9,712 nt of DNA from the NCBI GenBank assembly GCA_002308235.1, contig DBVS01000085.1:1-9712 (forward strand). Reading direction: 5' to 3'. The translations under genes and the position numbers were made by a program. Positions 6,728 through 9,712 of the stretch are shown here, piece after piece. Positions within the stretch are counted from its first letter, which is position 1. Each line of letters starts with the position of its first letter. This DNA comes from Lachnospiraceae bacterium UBA1258 (lineage in GTDB: Bacteria; Bacillota; Clostridia; Lachnospirales; Lachnospiraceae). The notes beneath the pieces were generated by a model. That model worked only from the letters and a program-made list of their open reading frames with translations. It did not search any database and was not told the DNA's origin.

Positions 6728-6758
6728 ATGAACCACCAACCCCGTCCCTAGGGTTCAT
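6728..6758 (-). terminator. Weak hairpin at the hicB / copy 2 convergence
   Basis: A 7-bp inverted repeat (ATGAACC at 6728-6734, GGTTCAT at 6752-6758) brackets the end of the second DUF6273-like gene; one arm is in its last codons. Neither strand has a good U-tract, so terminator function is uncertain. Confidence 0.3.
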
Positions 6759-8337
6759 GGTGAGGAGTTGCGGTGCCGCCGTACATGCCGTAGAGGTAGA
6801 GGGGGCCGTAGATGGGGATCGTCGGGTCGGGTTTGGCGAGGCTGCCCGGGATCGTAACTAAATAATCCATATCCTCATAGGTGTAGGAAAAAGCAAGGGT
6901 AATGCTCGGGTTTTCAGCTAAGAGTTTCATTACATCGTAGTTTAGTACGCAGTCTCTGTTCCAGGTAACCGTCCGGTTGCCGCCAAGGGCTATGGCGTAA
7001 TCGAAAGCGCTCTTAAGGTCTGCGAAATAATCGACGGAATCCCCCTGAGGCGTCGAAGGAGCAGGGTTAGGAGGTGTTGTGGGTCCCGAGGATGCAGCTT
7101 CTACAGTAACATTTATGGTACTGAAAGCAGATACATAGTCGGTCATATAATCTCCGTTATACTGCTCTGCGAACACCTTTAACTTATAGTCACCTGCCGC
7201 AAGGCCCGACGGAATCGTAATATCCGCTCCCGTGCTCGAAGCGCTGTTGTTAGCTATTCGTCCATAGTAAAGCGGGTTATTTTCATTGGATGCGCTTACA
7301 ATGATTGCGGATACATACTCATTTGAGCCTGTGTTTGCTCCGCTGTAGCTTACGGTAATGCTGTTTCCCGCAGCCACAGCCCCACTGTCAACGCGGGATG
7401 CGCTGAAACCTGCATGGCCGTTTGCGTTGTTTCCGAACGTTCCGTCATCAAGGAGCGTTACCTTCCAGTCATTACCCAAATAGTCTCCCACTGCCGTAAG
7501 TGCTCCCGCACCTACTGTGCCGGAGGATTTGCCACCTGAAGCGGCGGATATAAGGATAACAGATGAAAGATTTAAATTAAAAGCGGGGCGCACAGCAACG
7601 ACTCCAGAGTCCACATCGTGGCCATACATGTGCACGTAACCGGGGTCGCTGACAGTCGCGGCATTGCTATCATCGCTGCCAGACGAGCGCAGCCACCACG
7701 CGCCGATGCCGTTATCGTCATATGCACCCTGACCGGTTGCATAAGTTGTATTAGCAGCTTTACGGCTGTAATTATCCGTGAATCCATATGCTGTTTCCGT
7801 CACTTCCTGGATTGAAAGCAGAAATACCTTATCATTTGTATTACCACCAAAAGGAGTTCCCTGATAGTAGGGATTAGCCTGCGCCATAACAGATGTTGTG
7901 GCTATTGCCTGTTTTTCTTTGCCTGAAAATGCTTCTTGATAAAAGTTTCCGCCTGATCCCCCGTTAAGCCAGTCATGAAGAGTACATGAGTCCCATGTGA
8001 CTGAAATATTACTATCGTTGTACTTCTTACAGTCAAGGTTTTTGTCTGCAAGCAAGAATAACCGGCTACCCGAATTCTGCAACACTCTCCACTTGATTGG
8101 ATCTCTATTGTAGCCATTGTTTCCATCGCTGCTCTGCTTATACGTTCCGAAATACACGTTACTCGCCTGGGCGCCTTCTATATTGGCAGCCGTGGCATTA
8201 GTCACCATCTGCAGGTTCTTCCTCGTTCCCGCGGCGTAGGCCGTAAGTGTCATCTGTGGAACCACGCCCACACAGGTTACCGCTGCCAGCATCACGCCAA
8301 GCAATACTCCAATCCCTTTCTTGATTCTTGGTTTCAT
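6748..8337 (-). CDS. Secreted DUF6273-like protein, copy 2
   Basis: This 529-residue paralog of the protein at 4176-5789 has the same domain order. Its signal peptide (1-36) has a KPRIKKG start, a hydrophobic core GVLLGVMLAAVTCVGVV and an AYAA cleavage region; it differs from copy 1 in sequence. The DUF6273-like domain (about 50-260) has WWLRSSG at 214-220 and VRPAF at 249-253. A beta-rich domain (about 280-405), a Pro-rich linker and the YGPLYLYG-type C-terminal module follow. The N-terminal half of the lectin-like domain is about 95% identical to copy 1 at DNA level by eye, and the central part of the beta-rich domain about 90%. The segment around WWLRS is strongly divergent. The ATG at 8337 has GGAGG about 10 nt upstream. 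The binding partner and role are unknown; surface or environmental ligand binding is an inference from the fold. Confidence 0.85.
   Translation of the reverse strand: MKPRIKKGIGVLLGVMLAAVTCVGVVPQMTLTAYAAGTRKNLQMVTNATAANIEGAQASNVYFGTYKQSSDGNNGYNRDPIKWRVLQNSGSRLFLLADKNLDCKKYNDSNISVTWDSCTLHDWLNGGSGGNFYQEAFSGKEKQAIATTSVMAQANPYYQGTPFGGNTNDKVFLLSIQEVTETAYGFTDNYSRKAANTTYATGQGAYDDNGIGAWWLRSSGSDDSNAATVSDPGYVHMYGHDVDSGVVAVRPAFNLNLSSVILISAASGGKSSGTVGAGALTAVGDYLGNDWKVTLLDDGTFGNNANGHAGFSASRVDSGAVAAGNSITVSYSGANTGSNEYVSAIIVSASNENNPLYYGRIANNSASSTGADITIPSGLAAGDYKLKVFAEQYNGDYMTDYVSAFSTINVTVEAASSGPTTPPNPAPSTPQGDSVDYFADLKSAFDYAIALGGNRTVTWNRDCVLNYDVMKLLAENPSITLAFSYTYEDMDYLVTIPGSLAKPDPTIPIYGPLYLYGMYGGTATPHHEP
7606..7776 (-). 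other. Hypervariable segment of copy 2, DGR variable-region-like
   Basis: This covers codons 188-244 of copy 2 and is the counterpart of 5022-5192. It keeps the same constant scaffold (TGG TGG CTG CGC TCG, then GGC AGC, GCC, GTC, GGT, GTG and GGC codons). The intervening codons are replaced mainly at positions 1 and 2, for example AAT for TCT and ACT for TTT. An invariant block of AAT ACA ACT TAT GCA ACC codons (near 7741-7761) divides it into two patches. Confidence 0.55.
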
Positions 8338-8382
8338 TCTCTGTTATCCTCCTTTTACATTTCAGGTTTGAAATATTTATCT

Positions 8383-8441
8383 CCTCATATATATAGATAC
8401 CTAAAATCGAAAATCTCCCAAGGTAAATTGAAATTTTTTTA
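8383..8441 (-). promoter_or_regulatory. Conserved upstream block of copy 2, probable promoter region
   Basis: This is identical to 5847-5905 except for one base (8409, C instead of T). It ends 45 nt before the start codon of copy 2, and the sequence between block and gene is unrelated to that of copy 1. Conservation of this block alone, among unrelated flanks, suggests it was carried with the gene and is functional. Confidence 0.6.
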
Positions 8442-8451
8442 AAAAATTTTA

Positions 8452-8488
8452 CAAAAAAAATAAAAGCCCGCATTGTCTGCAGGCCTTT
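8452..8488 (-). terminator. Intrinsic terminator of the P-loop NTPase gene
   Basis: On the minus strand AAAGGCCTGCA (8478-8488) pairs with TGCGGGCTTTT (8462-8472) across a 5-nt loop, with two G-U pairs. It is followed by a long T-rich tract (TTTTATTTTTTTT). It begins 16 nt after the stop codon. Confidence 0.88.
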
Positions 8489-8504
8489 ACCGGTTTAATC
8501 ATTA

Positions 8505-9707
8505 TCAATGCTGCAATATAAAAAGCAAAACATCAAATACAGGCTCGTTATCCTTTACCACCAGTGCGATCTTTCGCTTGGCACGGCTCAGCCCGTGAAA
8601 AAGACGACGGACCCTGAAGTCGTCGGCAAGTTCGGTCTCCGGCGCCGCGCCACCCGAGGGCTCAAATGTCCGGTCCGGCTTCTTTCGAAGATTCCCGCCC
8701 CGGTCGTATTCAAAGGTATCGTCTATGAGCATCACCACATTGTCAAATTCCTTGCAGGTGGCTTCGGAAGCTTCAACTTCCATGAAACCCCTGTATTTCC
8801 CGGCCCGCTCCGGCATGAGGGGATCCAGAAGAGCAGTGTCCTTTATATAAACATATCCCGCCTCCATAAAGCCCGCCAGCATTTCGCCCGCCTCCGCATC
8901 GGTATTGGCGTAGGCCACGGAAACCGAAGGATAATCCTTTCTGTGGGTTCTGCCCTTAAAGCTCATGACACAGTTGATGAAGGCCGAAAGCTCGCTGTTT
9001 AAACGGATCCTGTTGGTCAGCCTGTACATGATAAACCCGGGTATATCCTCAATGAGAACGGAACCGTATCCTCTGCGTTCCTCTGCTGCGATGGAATCCT
9101 CCTTGTCATAGGAAATGATAACCGGGGCATTCCATTTCTTTGAAAGGGCCATTACGGAATCCAGCGCCGTCTGGTCCATTCTGTGGCCCTCATCTATGAA
9201 AATGACCGAATAAGGGTCCTCTATATCAAAAACCATATTATCGCTGCAGTAAAAGAAATCTATGCGCTTTAAGCGTTCATCCAGCTGTTCAAGCTCCTTG
9301 GCGTGGGATCCGAAATGCAGCACGCAGACCCGCTCTGCCCTTGAAAGCTGCATGGCAAGATCGTACAGGAGTATGGTCTTTCCGGTGCCCGGAAGCCCCG
9401 TAAAGCCCTGCACCAGCACGGCGGCACCCTTTTCTTTGTGCTGGGTCAGTGTTTTTAAAACGGATTTTTTGATGTCCCTCTGCTGGGAGGTAAGAAAATA
9501 CTCCTGACGAAGAAACCGGCCGGGATCGGTAAGGGGGGAAATTAAGTAGCTGTCCTCTTTGAACAGGTCCTCTATATGACCGTCATAGCAGTTTTCCTGC
9601 TTGTGTAAAACCGCTGTCAGCTCCTCAAAATCGGTCTCAACAAGCTTTCCGGTGTTTGATAGGCGCACCAGCCTGTCTTCGTTGCTTATGTAGGTATAAA
9701 AGTGCAT
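8505..9707 (-). CDS. P-loop NTPase, DUF2075 / Schlafen-group helicase-like
   Basis: This protein of 400 residues (or more) is probably a superfamily 1 helicase-like ATPase resembling DUF2075. Walker A is GLPGTGKT at 104-111 (Lys110). Walker B is VIFIDEGHR with Asp172 and Glu173. A later RLTNRIRLNSELSAFI stretch (about 219-234) resembles the family's arginine-containing motif. The C-terminal RLFHGLSRAKRKIALVVK (about 368-385) looks like motif VI of UvrD-type helicases. The first 90 residues match no domain I recognise. The ATG at 9707 is only 5 nt from the window edge. No ribosome binding site can be seen, and the frame stays open to the edge, so the real start may lie outside. The substrate and role are unknown. 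It has its own terminator and is not obviously linked to the DUF6273-like genes. Confidence 0.75.
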   Translation of the reverse strand: MHFYTYISNEDRLVRLSNTGKLVETDFEELTAVLHKQENCYDGHIEDLFKEDSYLISPLTDPGRFLRQEYFLTSQQRDIKKSVLKTLTQHKEKGAAVLVQGFTGLPGTGKTILLYDLAMQLSRAERVCVLHFGSHAKELEQLDERLKRIDFFYCSDNMVFDIEDPYSVIFIDEGHRMDQTALDSVMALSKKWNAPVIISYDKEDSIAAEERRGYGSVLIEDIPGFIMYRLTNRIRLNSELSAFINCVMSFKGRTHRKDYPSVSVAYANTDAEAGEMLAGFMEAGYVYIKDTALLDPLMPERAGKYRGFMEVEASEATCKEFDNVVMLIDDTFEYDRGGNLRKKPDRTFEPSGGAAPETELADDFRVRRLFHGLSRAKRKIALVVKDNEPVFDVLLFILQH

Positions 9708-9712
9708 GCTTT

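Noticed and set aside
4176..8337. Reverse transcriptase or template repeat of a DGR inside the window
   Set aside because: No frame shows reverse transcriptase motifs, and no intergenic stretch resembles the variable segment; these parts must lie elsewhere if they exist.
4176..8337. Insertion sequence or transposon explaining the duplicated gene
   Set aside because: No transposase frame and no terminal inverted repeats bound the copies; similarity ends at the genes and the 59-bp block.
4100..8450. CRISPR array
   Set aside because: Repeats are two long direct copies of a gene and paired hairpins, not regularly spaced short repeats.

Overview
The window looks like a chromosomal segment from a low-to-mid GC Gram-positive bacterium of the Clostridia, most likely Lachnospiraceae-like. 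This is inferred from DapL-type lysine biosynthesis, AGGAGG-type ribosome binding sites, sigma-A promoters and secreted proteins that resemble DUF6273. No species can be named from the sequence alone.

Positions 1-3938 hold a biosynthetic cluster on the minus strand, in the order dapF, dapL, carA, carB. carB runs off the left edge. The junctions are tight: 11 nt between dapF and dapL, 63 nt between dapL and carA, and an 8-nt overlap between carA and carB. A clear promoter (4020-4047) drives a short leader that is almost entirely one hairpin, followed by a U-rich stretch and the dapF ribosome binding site.

Positions 4110-8445 are accessory in character. Two closely related secreted proteins (537 and 529 aa) are encoded on the minus strand. 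Each has a signal peptide, a DUF6273-like (probably C-type-lectin-like) domain, a beta-rich domain and the same C-terminal module. Both genes are preceded by the same 59-bp block. Between them, on the plus strand, sits a hicA-hicB toxin-antitoxin pair with a near-consensus promoter carrying a 9-bp direct repeat that is probably the operator.

The most striking observation is inside the two paralogs. Just upstream of it (in coding order) they are about 95% identical. Across about 170 bp around the WWLRS motif they differ heavily, and the differences fall almost entirely on codon positions 1 and 2 (39 of 47 counted by eye). This is the reverse of ordinary drift. It matches the signature expected of targets of a diversity-generating retroelement (DGR), whose mutagenesis of AAC/AAT template codons randomises the first two positions. 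No reverse transcriptase or template repeat is in the window, so this is a candidate for remote DGR targets.

Positions 8462-9712 hold a minus-strand P-loop NTPase resembling the DUF2075/Schlafen-group helicase-like family. It has its own strong terminator, and its 5' end lies at or beyond the right edge.
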